Part shown: positions 55,939 through 64,000 of the stretch, in pieces
Layout of the letters: every line of letters starts with the position of its first letter
How positions within the stretch are numbered: the stretch's first letter is position 1
DNA from: Robertkochia solimangrovi
GTDB lineage: Bacteria > Bacteroidota > Bacteroidia > Flavobacteriales > Flavobacteriaceae
Reading direction: 5' to 3'
DNA: 64,000 nucleotides
Assembly (NCBI RefSeq): GCF_007279655.1
Contig: NZ_QKWN01000002.1
Location: 186,001-250,000, forward strand
Translations under genes and position numbers: made by a program
Notes under the pieces: model-generated
Databases searched by the model: none
What the model was told of the DNA's origin: nothing
What the model saw: only the letters and a program-made list of their open reading frames with translations

Positions 55939-56844
55939 TTACTCTCCCTTAAAAACATCCTTTTCCCAATTCCCTTTTTCAACCTCACCGTTTGACTTTT
56001 TATTGGTGCCATAGCCTTGTCTTAAGTCATCTTGCCATTCTCCTTCATAGATAGTACCGTTAGCGAATTGGTTGATTCCGACGCCATTTCTTTTATTGTT
56101 CACCCAGTATCCGGTATAAATTTCCCCGTTACTCCAGATATAGGTTCCGAAGCCGTTACTACAATCACCGGAAACACATTTTTTGGAAAAACTTTTATCC
56201 TTCCCCGCATATTTGTCGATTTCGGTTCGGCATTTTGCAATTTCGCGCATAACCTCACGCACATGAGAGTTTCCTGCTGCTTCATCAACTGTATCGGTAT
56301 TATAAATGTCACCGATGAATCCGTCCCTATTTGCAATACTTCCGACAAAAACATAGGTAAAATATGATTCCTCCGGTAGGGTATTCGTGATTAATTTCAG
56401 ATAGTATTTTCCGGGAGTAGTTATAGAGGTGGATAAATTTTCGTTATACTGTTCAATGCCAATTGCCGTACTGCCATTAATGATTTTTCTGAAGCTTTTT
56501 ACCCGTGGTACTTTGTTTTCATCCAATACCGACCAGGTTAAGGTGTTGATCATCACAAGCCCGAAATCACTATATCCGGGAATAGGTTTATTGACATAAA
56601 ATGGAATGTCGATGTAGTAATTGGTTTCTCCATTTTCATTGACACTTTTCTTAAATTTTAATTTCTGAACATCGAGAGCGGTAAATACTTCACCGTTAAG
56701 TTCCATATTATCCAGAAAGAAGTTATCGAGAGATTCAAAATTTTGAAAGATCAAGACTGGGTTTTCATAGTCGTCAATCTCAGTTTGTGCGAAGATCTGG
56801 CTGGTAAACAACAGCAGTAATGCTGTCATCAAGAATTTTTTCAT
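55939..56844 (-). CDS. Secreted MORN-repeat protein
   Basis: 301 residues with a signal peptide (ending IFAQT). The N-terminal 190 residues form a beta-rich domain of no known family (DYENPVLIFQNFESLDNFFLDN). Three MORN repeats follow in the last 80 residues (YTGYWVNNKRNGVG, YEGEWQDDLRQGYG, EKGNWEKDVFKGE), preceded by a CVSGDCSNGFGTYIW segment. MORN repeats serve as protein or lipid interaction tandem hairpins. Likely an envelope protein; no partner in the neighbourhood is evident. Confidence 0.82.
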   Translation of the reverse strand: MKKFLMTALLLLFTSQIFAQTEIDDYENPVLIFQNFESLDNFFLDNMELNGEVFTALDVQKLKFKKSVNENGETNYYIDIPFYVNKPIPGYSDFGLVMINTLTWSVLDENKVPRVKSFRKIINGSTAIGIEQYNENLSTSITTPGKYYLKLITNTLPEESYFTYVFVGSIANRDGFIGDIYNTDTVDEAAGNSHVREVMREIAKCRTEIDKYAGKDKSFSKKCVSGDCSNGFGTYIWSNGEIYTGYWVNNKRNGVGINQFANGTIYEGEWQDDLRQGYGTNKKSNGEVEKGNWEKDVFKGE

Positions 56845-57162
56845 GCTGGTTTTTAGTTGTTAGGTGGTTAATCTGGTTTTTCGGTTTTGAAAATACATCC
56901 TGATCTGAACTGTGTATAATTAAATCGATAAAAGGACATTTACTTTCTTTGGAATTCTTAACAGCATAAATAAATCAGGATTAAGCACTACCAGAACGTC
57001 ATAAAACTATTGTATCCAATTTTCCGGGTAAGGATTAACCATAAGAGTTGATTCCATCACTGATTATCTGTAATCATTATCCTATAAAAACTGTTTTAAC
57101 GTCTGAATTTTTGGTATATATTAGCTGATATAAAATTACTTACGTTAATAAATTTGCTACTT
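56845..57162. other. Divergent intergenic region, no recognised elements
   Basis: 318 bases. A loose TATATTAG near 57118 could be a promoter for the plus-strand gene (TAnnTTTG with one mismatch). No repeat, hairpin with T-run or small ORF was seen. Confidence 0.4.
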
Positions 57163-59220
57163 GTGACTAAATCTACCCTTGTATCTGTATTTCCTCGAGC
57201 ACTGATGGTTCTTTTTATTGGGATTACCCTTTTTAGCTGTTCCAAAGATGATGGTGATTCGTTGGAAGATGCCTTTTATCGGGATAAATTGAGTAATGCC
57301 AATATATCACTGCTAACGGGAACCTGGTCGTTATATGCGGCTTCTTATGAGGATATAACCGTTGAGGTTCCTGAAAATGACAATGATTGCGGTAGAGATT
57401 TTATAGTCTTCAATGGGGATGGCGGTTATAAAGAGTTTATACTCTCAGATTCCTATCAGTGTAACTATGATTCCATCGAGGGGGAATGGACTTATGATGA
57501 TGGGGTAATAACAATATCTAATGGTTATGGTCTGGGATATGAAATGGTCTTGACGCAACTGAATACCCAGCAGATGACCTTCCGAGCAAAATTGGATATC
57601 GATGATGATGGTATTGATGATATAATAACCTTTATTGCAAAACCTTATACACCAAATGATTTTGATATATATTCGGATAGCTTCTATCATAATTCTGATC
57701 AGGAACATAAGGACAAGATCCGTTTTGACTGGCAATCCTATAAGGGTTTCAATGTGTTTAATCGTTATGAAATATACCGGACAAATGGATATAATAAAGA
57801 CGATGCAGTGCTGGTTACTTCCATTGGAGATCAAGGAACCAATTTTTTTATTGATGTAAATCCACCGGCCGAGGAACGATTGTTTTACTTTTTTCGATTA
57901 TATACGGATCAGGGAAAGATCGCTGAAAGTGAGGTGCACAGTGTGGACACCGGTGAATTATTGTCAACAGGGGTGACTTCAAGCTCGATAATGGTTTCAG
58001 GAGAAACGATAGATTTTAGCTGGGAAAAGTTTGACGGATATTATTTCTCTCATTATGAAATTAGTACCAAGGAGACGGAAGGTTATTTTTATGGTAGTTC
58101 AAATAACGAGCGTACCGTAGCTATAATAGACGATATTAATACCACGTCCTTTTCAGATACGAATCCTCCTTTTTATAAAGATCCGATCTATACGGTATAC
58201 GTCGTCGACATCTTTGGGAATCGATCTTCAAACATAATTATGGGGAAACAGGCTCAGGGACTTGTTTTTAAGAGACAGGAAGTAACTGATTTTGTACGAT
58301 TAGAAAAATTTGCACCCGGGAAGAATGAATCAGTGATCTATTTATATGGTACTGTAAGCGGAGAGCAGGGAAGTACTATTCATCGGTATAATTACGGTAC
58401 AAATACCGTGGAAGCCATTGCCGATGTTAAGCCCCCGTATTATACCGATTCCGATCTGAAAGTATTTAACTCATCGTATGGAGAAGAAATCGTTTTATTG
58501 CAGGCTGGTGAATTTTACGTGTATGACGGAACTAGCTTAACTTTAAAATACAAAATAACCCCACAGGAAAATTTCGGACTGGATGACTATATCGTATTAG
58601 AAAATGGCTTATGGGTTGTAAGTGATCATGATTATGTAAACATCTATAAAAGAAACACAGACGTACTGGAATTGATCGATCGTCAACCGCATTTTGAAAA
58701 GCACCAGAGTTCCGGACTTTACTATTTAAAAAGTTTAACGGATAATCGAATAATGATCGGTCATCGAAATGAACCATATTCCTATATTTTCAGTTACGAC
58801 AGCGAGGGGATGATCACTTTAATTGATACGACCGTACCGACGCAGACACCCACCACCTTATATAGTAGCATAACCAATACACTGATAAATTCGAAAAACA
58901 AAAATATTCTGGATGGAGATACCTATCAGTCTGTCGGTAGCTATATTTACCCGGCCGTTCCTAATACCATTTCGAAAGATGGAGATCGTTTACTGGGATC
59001 CAATAATGATCCGTTAGGGATGTATACTCATGAGAAGAAAGCCTATATATATGAAATAGATTCACAAACCGAATTATCAATAGAAACCAAAGGATATCCG
59101 CATTACCTGTTCGAATCCTATGACGGTAAATTGATCAGCATTTCTACCGGATTATTGAGGAGTAACTTAACTTCCTATATCGCAAAGGAATGTATTTTTA
59201 TGGAAGAAGTAACGCCATAG
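57163..59220 (+). CDS. Large secreted lipoprotein with lipocalin-like and FN3-like domains
   Basis: GTG 57163 is taken as the start because it gives a basic n-region (MTKSTLVSVFPRALMVLFIGITLFSC) before the lipobox; a TTG three codons upstream is an alternative. Residues about 40-165 form a lipocalin-like domain (LTGTWSLYAASYED, IEGEWTYDDGVITIS). Two FN3-like domains follow (about 180-265 and 270-365, WQSYKGFNVFNRYEIYRTNG; WEKFDGYYFSHYEISTKET). The rest (about 380-685) looks like a beta-propeller with repeating YLYGTV/YVYDG strands. It should be exposed at the cell surface. No catalytic motif seen. Confidence 0.65.
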   Translation: MTKSTLVSVFPRALMVLFIGITLFSCSKDDGDSLEDAFYRDKLSNANISLLTGTWSLYAASYEDITVEVPENDNDCGRDFIVFNGDGGYKEFILSDSYQCNYDSIEGEWTYDDGVITISNGYGLGYEMVLTQLNTQQMTFRAKLDIDDDGIDDIITFIAKPYTPNDFDIYSDSFYHNSDQEHKDKIRFDWQSYKGFNVFNRYEIYRTNGYNKDDAVLVTSIGDQGTNFFIDVNPPAEERLFYFFRLYTDQGKIAESEVHSVDTGELLSTGVTSSSIMVSGETIDFSWEKFDGYYFSHYEISTKETEGYFYGSSNNERTVAIIDDINTTSFSDTNPPFYKDPIYTVYVVDIFGNRSSNIIMGKQAQGLVFKRQEVTDFVRLEKFAPGKNESVIYLYGTVSGEQGSTIHRYNYGTNTVEAIADVKPPYYTDSDLKVFNSSYGEEIVLLQAGEFYVYDGTSLTLKYKITPQENFGLDDYIVLENGLWVVSDHDYVNIYKRNTDVLELIDRQPHFEKHQSSGLYYLKSLTDNRIMIGHRNEPYSYIFSYDSEGMITLIDTTVPTQTPTTLYSSITNTLINSKNKNILDGDTYQSVGSYIYPAVPNTISKDGDRLLGSNNDPLGMYTHEKKAYIYEIDSQTELSIETKGYPHYLFESYDGKLISISTGLLRSNLTSYIAKECIFMEEVTP

Positions 59221-59241
59221 CCTAAAGGGAAGTAAGTGCTT

Positions 59242-59273
59242 TTGACCACAGTACGGTCAATGTGATTAATCAC
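59242..59273. promoter_or_regulatory. Two adjacent dyads upstream of the lipoyl-like gene
   Basis: TTGACC/GGTCAA (59242-59260, 7-nt spacer) and a perfect 12-bp palindrome GTGATTAATCAC (59262-59273) lie side by side. Either may bind a dimeric regulator or form a terminator-like hairpin for the preceding lipoprotein gene. They are about 85 bases before the next start. Confidence 0.3.
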
Positions 59274-59355
59274 CGATAGTGGGAGTGTAGGCTATATATA
59301 AAAATTCTCGCTTATACTTTTTGAGATAAAACGATGGATAAAACGGATTCGAATC

Positions 59356-59697
59356 ATGAATAATTGGCTAATCAAACAATTAGAAAAAATAGGTCTCGAC
59401 CTAAGTAATGTAAAACCATCGGCAGATACAAATATTCGAATCCTGGAAAGGGGTGAAAAAGAAAGTATCGTCTTCCCTATGGTATCTTCGGTAAAAAGTG
59501 AATGGCGCATTCTTAAATGGCATTTTGAAAAAGGACAACAGGTCAACTATGGTGATATACTTTGTACCATAGAAAATACATCCCTGAAGGAGAAAATGGA
59601 TTTTGAAACCTATGTCGCTGGTACCTTGAATTACTTCCTTCGGGAAGGACAAAAAGTTGACCAGGGAGTGATTGTAGCGGAAATATCAGGGAGATAG
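59356..59697 (+). CDS. Stand-alone lipoyl/biotinyl-like domain protein
   Basis: 113 residues. After a helical N-terminus (about 1-20), residues 40-113 follow the lipoyl/biotinyl hammerhead fold: VFPMVSSVKSEWRILKWHFEKGQQVNYGDILCTIEN, a beta-turn with K78 (TSLKEKMDFET), then VAGTLNYFLREGQKVDQGVIVAEI. Aligning with the E2 lipoyl pattern DKA..E.ES puts K78 at the modified lysine. No dehydrogenase, carboxylase or other partner gene lies nearby, so it is an orphan carrier domain or an efflux-adaptor-like fragment. A specific function cannot be given. Confidence 0.6.
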   Translation: MNNWLIKQLEKIGLDLSNVKPSADTNIRILERGEKESIVFPMVSSVKSEWRILKWHFEKGQQVNYGDILCTIENTSLKEKMDFETYVAGTLNYFLREGQKVDQGVIVAEISGR

Positions 59698-59762
59698 AGG
59701 AATTTGATTTCTCTGAAACTTCTGAAACCGATATGAATTCTTGAATGAAGTATTTAATAAAT

Positions 59763-59802
59763 CCGGACAATCTTTCTTAGCATCCAAAAAAAGATTGTCC
59801 GG
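59763..59802. terminator. Perfect 13-bp hairpin between convergent genes
   Basis: CCGGACAATCTTT / AAAGATTGTCCGG with a 14-nt loop. No T-run follows on the plus strand; on the minus strand the bases are ATTTATTAAAT. It lies between the lipoyl-like gene and the 1354-residue gene, so it likely serves as a bidirectional stop. Confidence 0.5.
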
Positions 59803-59830
59803 AAATTATGCTGGTTTAATAAACTTTGAG

Positions 59831-62800
59831 TTACTCAAAAGGTACTGCATCCACAGTCATATTGATATTTTTCCAATCGGTAACTGCTACCATCAGATCA
59901 TGATTGGTCGCTAAACCAACACCTGTCCGATCGATCTTTGAATGTGCTTGTGTCGAGTTATCGATGGCGAATGCACGTACGTTGATCGTTTTATTAGAAC
60001 TTTGATTTCCTATCCTGCAAAGGGAAAGTTCCGGAGAGAGGGTGATGTCAACATCTTCTCCGGGTCCACCTCCGATTCCTTCAACAGCAATCGCACGAAT
60101 CTGGTTTTCAACGTTCCTCGCAATGGTTAATTTAAAGTTCTTATTCACGCCTGGCGTAAATCGCACCTGAGTTCCATCGGCATTTACCGCTAACACATCT
60201 TCCTGACCTACACTGGTTTCCATATCTTCTATGACAAAAGAGGTTCCTTCCGGAGTGATAGAAGTATAGGTGTATTTACCCGCTCCGTTACCGGTGATCT
60301 TACGGGTCAACGCCGTTTCAGCGGGCAGCAAATAGGCTCCTTTGGTTAAATAACAGGGGCGGCTATCCGGAATTTCAGCAATGATCTGATTTCCGAACAT
60401 ACCGGTTCGCATTCCAAATTCGTCTGTAACCTGCAGGTCAGCCGGAGAAAGCAGGAAGTCGATAACAAAGCTTGTTAAACCAAGAGGTCCGCTAAATGGA
60501 AGATCATGGTCTGCTAAATGAAAGTCTCCGTTAGTCATCATCCCTAAAGTAATGCCCATTTCGCTACAGAATTTTCGGGTAGTATCACCGTCATAATAAT
60601 CGAAGAGGATTTCTCCATCGGTTCTTCTGAATTCTAAATAGCAATTTGCATAGGCAGTATCGGCTGTAGTATAAGGGTGATTACAATCCCAGCAATATAA
60701 TTTAACCCCATGTGGATCTGTACTTCCGTCAGCTTTCGGACCTCCATGGTCTTTCGGATATTGGAAACGTATTGGAACGATACAATGCGTTTCTCCTAAT
60801 TTTTCAGCATACCCGGCATCCCAGATTGCTCCGGAAGGAATAAAGAATAACATTGGAGCATTGTGACGATCACATCCATTATAAAAGATATGTTCTATTT
60901 CCCGATAGGTCTGCAGAACTCTGGGGTTACCTTGTCTGCCCTGATCATGGAAATGAATAAGCGATTCACGGCTTAACAGTTTACCATGAATAGCGGTGAA
61001 CATCTTGAGGTCCTCCGTTGAGGGGGTGACTCCATACTTTCCAAAGGTATCAGTAGCACCTTGCCAGAATTCATCCAGTACTATAGACGACAGTGCTGTA
61101 CAGAATCCTGTTGCTAATCCGCCGTTATCTTTTCCTTTTAAGAAGTAATGATAAAAACCGTAAAAGGCTGCGGTCAGTACTGGGTGGCCAAATACCGGAT
61201 CCAGTTGCTCATGCCATACCTCTACGGAACCAAACGTTTTTAAATAAGTACTCCAGGAAGGAGCTCCGATTTTAAAGTTTTTAAATTCAAAGGAGTGTTT
61301 CGGAAATTTAAATGGAATCTCCAGGATCTCTGGGGTATAAGCAGTTCTTATGTTGCTCATCATTCCATCCGGATTCTGAACCTGTAAGGATTGTAAGGTT
61401 TGCGTGTTCCCATTTCCACCGGTGCCTGGCATTATAAAATTCAAAGTGTTCGCATCTTCGAAGGTCGCTGGTACCGCTGCAGAATTTATAATGACCGATG
61501 CACCATTCATGAAAGCCTTACCGGTCACCTTTATGCTGGTTCCGGGATTCAGAGCACCATTAAATATATCCAACTGTGGTTTGACCCAAATCCTGAGACG
61601 GTTACTTTCAGAGCCATCCTGCCGTTTTATATACACGATTTGTTCCCCACCTTTGATATTTGCGGGAATGGTAACCGAAAGACTTTCATCTGCGTTGATC
61701 GTAGGTGATAGAAGATGTCCGCCTATATTCACCTTATCGTTGGAGGTGAATCTCGTGCCCTTAAGCGTAAGATTATCAGAAGGGAAGACATAATCAGGTT
61801 CTGCATCCGAGATAAATGGTTGTGTTAACAGGTCATCCCAGGCATCTTCTGAGAATTCTATGAAAGTCAAAGTACCATCGCGACCCACTGTGTTTGCATC
61901 AGGCCCAACATTTCCGGGTTGTCCCTGAGCTCCGTTATGTCCGTTATCTGCATCTTTGCAATATTGTCCGACTCCGCTTCTTCCACCGGCACCTCCGTTA
62001 CCGCCAGGTCCTGCATCGCCTCCACGTCCTTTTTGTCCGCCCTGATTTTTTATTCGGAAGGATTGATTGGTTACGGTTGATTCCAGTGTGCCATCTAATA
62101 CTGCGATGGTAATTGCACCACCATCACCGCCATTTCCACCACGACCTCCGTCACCGCCGCGGCCACCATTTCCACCGTCACCGCCGTCACCCGGATCTTT
62201 ATAACACCATTTATGTACGTATATATCATGTATTCTACCTTGTCTGCCATCGGCTCCATTTCCACCATTTCCACCTTTTTGACCGCGTCCTCCTTTGATA
62301 CCATTTTCTCCATTCAGATCAATATCGGGCATGGAATTCATGGCTTTCACCCAAATTTCAAGTTTAGGAGCCGCTAGGCCTTTGGCACCATTTATACCAG
62401 GATGACCGGCTCTTCCGTTCTCACCGTCCAGGCCATCATAGGAATTTGGCTTTTGTTGGACACCCGAATATCCCCGTCCGTTAAGATCAGGATCATTGGC
62501 TCTTGGGGGCGTATTTCCTCCGGGTCTGCGCCAGGTTATTTTGGAAGTCGGACTACATTCGATCTTTTCAGCGATAATAATCAAGGTTTCTACTTCCGGT
62601 TCAACGACCAGTTCCGTATTTTTCAAATTGAAAGAACGCGCGATGATTACCGCGGTATCGATAGGCAACGTAGTTAGCGTCAAAAGTTTTAATCCTTCTC
62701 CGTTGGTAGATGGCCAGATTTCAGGTTTGACTTTATCCAATCCATTTATCAGATTTTTGTCTTTAATAATAAATTTATTGTTCTTGAAGTTAATTGCCGT

Positions 62801-63895
62801 CGCAATGTTAGGCTTTGGTTCGTTGAGAACCCTGGGCATGGTTCTACCCAGGTTTCCTAATATACGAGGGTTGATACCCGGATTCGTTCTTAATACACGT
62901 AATGGGTTTGTGGTGGTTTCAGCCGTACCTCCGTTAGCGTCTTCATTTTCTGATTTGTCGGAAATAAATTTTAGGCTATTCCGGTTGATCAGATTGTTAG
63001 CCAGGAGAATTTGCTTCTCCTTAGTAGATTTAGAGGCGATGGTACCGGCTATTTCTCCCCAGTTAAAATGTGGATTAAAAGTGCCAAGCTTGGGGGCAAT
63101 TAACACTTTCCCCGGAGTCATTACAGTTCGCTGGGTAATATTAAGGTCGGATAAGTCTGATATTTTATCCACACCCACGGTCGCCATAATATTTTTTATT
63201 CTTTGTAATCGGGCATAACTTTCATCAGGTTTTAACGTAACTCCCAATTTTTGAATTCCGAACTGTAATTTTAGTTTTTTGGTGAGCTCGGTATTCCTTG
63301 CAATAAGCAGCGCTTCTTTCTTCTGAGTGATAACTCCGCTCTTAATGCTTAATCCTGAAAGCGTACCGGAGAACGGAAATTTCACACCATCTACCCAGGT
63401 GCCAAAATAAAATCCCTCATTACCTACTGGTTTTAAAGGATTTGCAATGGTTTTTTTACCGACCTCAGTACCATCAATTTCAAGTAGCAGAGTGTTTTTA
63501 TCTTTGACGAAGCGTACAAACTGTTCTCGTTGCGTTGAAATTTTAGCGGTGTTGCTATCTACCTGCTGCCATCCTTCCTGGGTATGGACTGCGCCAACTA
63601 AAGCTCCGGAATCTGCAATAAAAAATGCCACGGGTGGATTTTGTGCTTCCGCAATGTTCATCCGGCTTCCGATTGATTTTGGCCGTATAGTAGCTTCAAT
63701 GGTAAAAGAATCCAGTTCAGATAAGGCTTTAGAGTTGCCTAGTTTGATAGATCCTCCCTCATTAAACTGGATTGTGCCATTTCTCCGTAGGTTCATCACC
63801 TTCGTGTTGATCGATAAATTCTGTCCAAAGACAGAGCCATCAAAAATTTCATCTTTATCCGTTCCCAGATAAAATAAAGTTTTTAAAGTTTCCAT
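59831..63895 (-). CDS. Multidomain LamG/Gly-rich/IPT protein with papain-like cysteine protease signature
   Basis: 1354 residues, no signal peptide (METLKTLFYLGTDKDE). Residues about 35-185 resemble a LamG/concanavalin fold (SFTIEATIRPKS, GFYFGTWVDGVKFPFSGTLSGLSIKSG). About 195-310 is helical. About 455-675 is glycine-rich and collagen-like (GGDGGNGGRGGDGG), with a Cys-containing interruption (HKWCYKDPGD). Two IPT/TIG-type domains follow (about 690-771 and 772-855). At about 890-1110 a cysteine-protease-like pattern appears: C932 (TGFCTAL), H1037 (ETHCIVPIRF), D1070/N1072 (YCWDCNHPY). A beta-rich tail ends the protein. No T9SS-type C-terminal signal was recognised. The architecture suggests an exported or contact-delivered effector, but that is inference. 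Confidence 0.6.
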   Translation of the reverse strand: METLKTLFYLGTDKDEIFDGSVFGQNLSINTKVMNLRRNGTIQFNEGGSIKLGNSKALSELDSFTIEATIRPKSIGSRMNIAEAQNPPVAFFIADSGALVGAVHTQEGWQQVDSNTAKISTQREQFVRFVKDKNTLLLEIDGTEVGKKTIANPLKPVGNEGFYFGTWVDGVKFPFSGTLSGLSIKSGVITQKKEALLIARNTELTKKLKLQFGIQKLGVTLKPDESYARLQRIKNIMATVGVDKISDLSDLNITQRTVMTPGKVLIAPKLGTFNPHFNWGEIAGTIASKSTKEKQILLANNLINRNSLKFISDKSENEDANGGTAETTTNPLRVLRTNPGINPRILGNLGRTMPRVLNEPKPNIATAINFKNNKFIIKDKNLINGLDKVKPEIWPSTNGEGLKLLTLTTLPIDTAVIIARSFNLKNTELVVEPEVETLIIIAEKIECSPTSKITWRRPGGNTPPRANDPDLNGRGYSGVQQKPNSYDGLDGENGRAGHPGINGAKGLAAPKLEIWVKAMNSMPDIDLNGENGIKGGRGQKGGNGGNGADGRQGRIHDIYVHKWCYKDPGDGGDGGNGGRGGDGGRGGNGGDGGAITIAVLDGTLESTVTNQSFRIKNQGGQKGRGGDAGPGGNGGAGGRSGVGQYCKDADNGHNGAQGQPGNVGPDANTVGRDGTLTFIEFSEDAWDDLLTQPFISDAEPDYVFPSDNLTLKGTRFTSNDKVNIGGHLLSPTINADESLSVTIPANIKGGEQIVYIKRQDGSESNRLRIWVKPQLDIFNGALNPGTSIKVTGKAFMNGASVIINSAAVPATFEDANTLNFIMPGTGGNGNTQTLQSLQVQNPDGMMSNIRTAYTPEILEIPFKFPKHSFEFKNFKIGAPSWSTYLKTFGSVEVWHEQLDPVFGHPVLTAAFYGFYHYFLKGKDNGGLATGFCTALSSIVLDEFWQGATDTFGKYGVTPSTEDLKMFTAIHGKLLSRESLIHFHDQGRQGNPRVLQTYREIEHIFYNGCDRHNAPMLFFIPSGAIWDAGYAEKLGETHCIVPIRFQYPKDHGGPKADGSTDPHGVKLYCWDCNHPYTTADTAYANCYLEFRRTDGEILFDYYDGDTTRKFCSEMGITLGMMTNGDFHLADHDLPFSGPLGLTSFVIDFLLSPADLQVTDEFGMRTGMFGNQIIAEIPDSRPCYLTKGAYLLPAETALTRKITGNGAGKYTYTSITPEGTSFVIEDMETSVGQEDVLAVNADGTQVRFTPGVNKNFKLTIARNVENQIRAIAVEGIGGGPGEDVDITLSPELSLCRIGNQSSNKTINVRAFAIDNSTQAHSKIDRTGVGLATNHDLMVAVTDWKNINMTVDAVPFE

Positions 63896-64000
63896 TCTAT
63901 TTAAATTAAGTTAGACATACGAAGGCCTGGGAGAATGGATTTTGAAAAGTATGGGAGTGCCTTAAAATAATATTTCTGGAAGGTTCGGGTAGGGAAATGA

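Noticed and set aside
62496-63218. A 240-codon open frame on the plus strand inside the large minus-strand gene
   Set aside because: It lies antisense to a clearly coding, domain-bearing frame; its composition mirrors the opposite strand and it has no recognisable domain.
63896-64000. The end of an upstream minus-strand gene at the right edge
   Set aside because: Two different minus-strand frames are open to the edge and end within the last 105 bases (stops near 63901 and 63962); too short to choose or to identify.
1-64000. tRNA or rRNA genes
   Set aside because: The intergenic stretches read by eye show no cloverleaf with a T-loop GTTCGAATC-type signature and no conserved rRNA sequence; a covariance search would be needed to exclude small RNAs.

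Overview
The window looks like a chromosome segment of a flavobacterium (Bacteroidota), probably free-living or marine. The evidence is three SusC/SusD-type outer-membrane uptake loci, a hybrid two-component system (HTCS), many lipoproteins with a short signal peptide ending in Cys, an A+T-rich genome with few Shine-Dalgarno sequences, and intergenic GAGAATT-type repeats. No rRNA, tRNA, CRISPR array, transposase or phage gene was recognised.

Layout. (1) 1-12.6 kb, plus strand: the 3' part of a SusD gene, two lipoproteins (one resembling a zinc metallohydrolase whose HExxH reads HELYN), an M16 peptidase, two tandem thioredoxin-like proteins and a second M16 peptidase. This looks like an import-and-degrade system for peptides. 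(2) 12.8-23.7 kb, minus strand: SusE/F-like lipoprotein, SusD, SusC, an unannotated 34-codon membrane ORF in the susC leader, and an HTCS regulator. This is a PUL-like locus with no enzyme next to it in the window. (3) 23.9-27.7 kb, minus strand: DUF3604 lipoprotein, parvulin-type isomerase and HupE/UreJ-like membrane protein, with the same short tandem repeat on both sides. (4) 28.2-43.2 kb: SusC, a SusD-like_2 lipoprotein, three paralogous DUF885 metallopeptidases, an AraC regulator, an S15/CocE hydrolase and an M28 peptidase. Together these look like a peptide or acyl-amino-acid scavenging island. (5) 43.5-51.9 kb: small membrane and housekeeping-like genes: three DoxX-type proteins, a DUF2071/methyltransferase operon with overlapping genes, an acyltransferase-3, an ankyrin lipoprotein, a membrane-anchored AraC-TPR regulator and an NTF2-like protein. 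(6) 51.9-55.9 kb: a 73-bp perfect direct repeat flanks a divergent lipoprotein pair (one of them TlpA-like). A serine hydrolase follows. (7) 55.9-64 kb: a MORN protein, a large secreted lipoprotein, a lone lipoyl/biotinyl-like domain and a 1354-residue multidomain protein. The last has a LamG-like fold, glycine-rich collagen-like tracts, two IPT/TIG domains and a region with a papain-like Cys-His-Asp pattern, but no signal peptide.

The most unusual items are the 1354-residue protein, the 73-bp duplication, the small ORF and dyad operator candidates upstream of susC, the triplicated DUF885 genes, and the M16-Trx-Trx-M16 arrangement. All functional statements come from reading motifs by eye; no database search was run.
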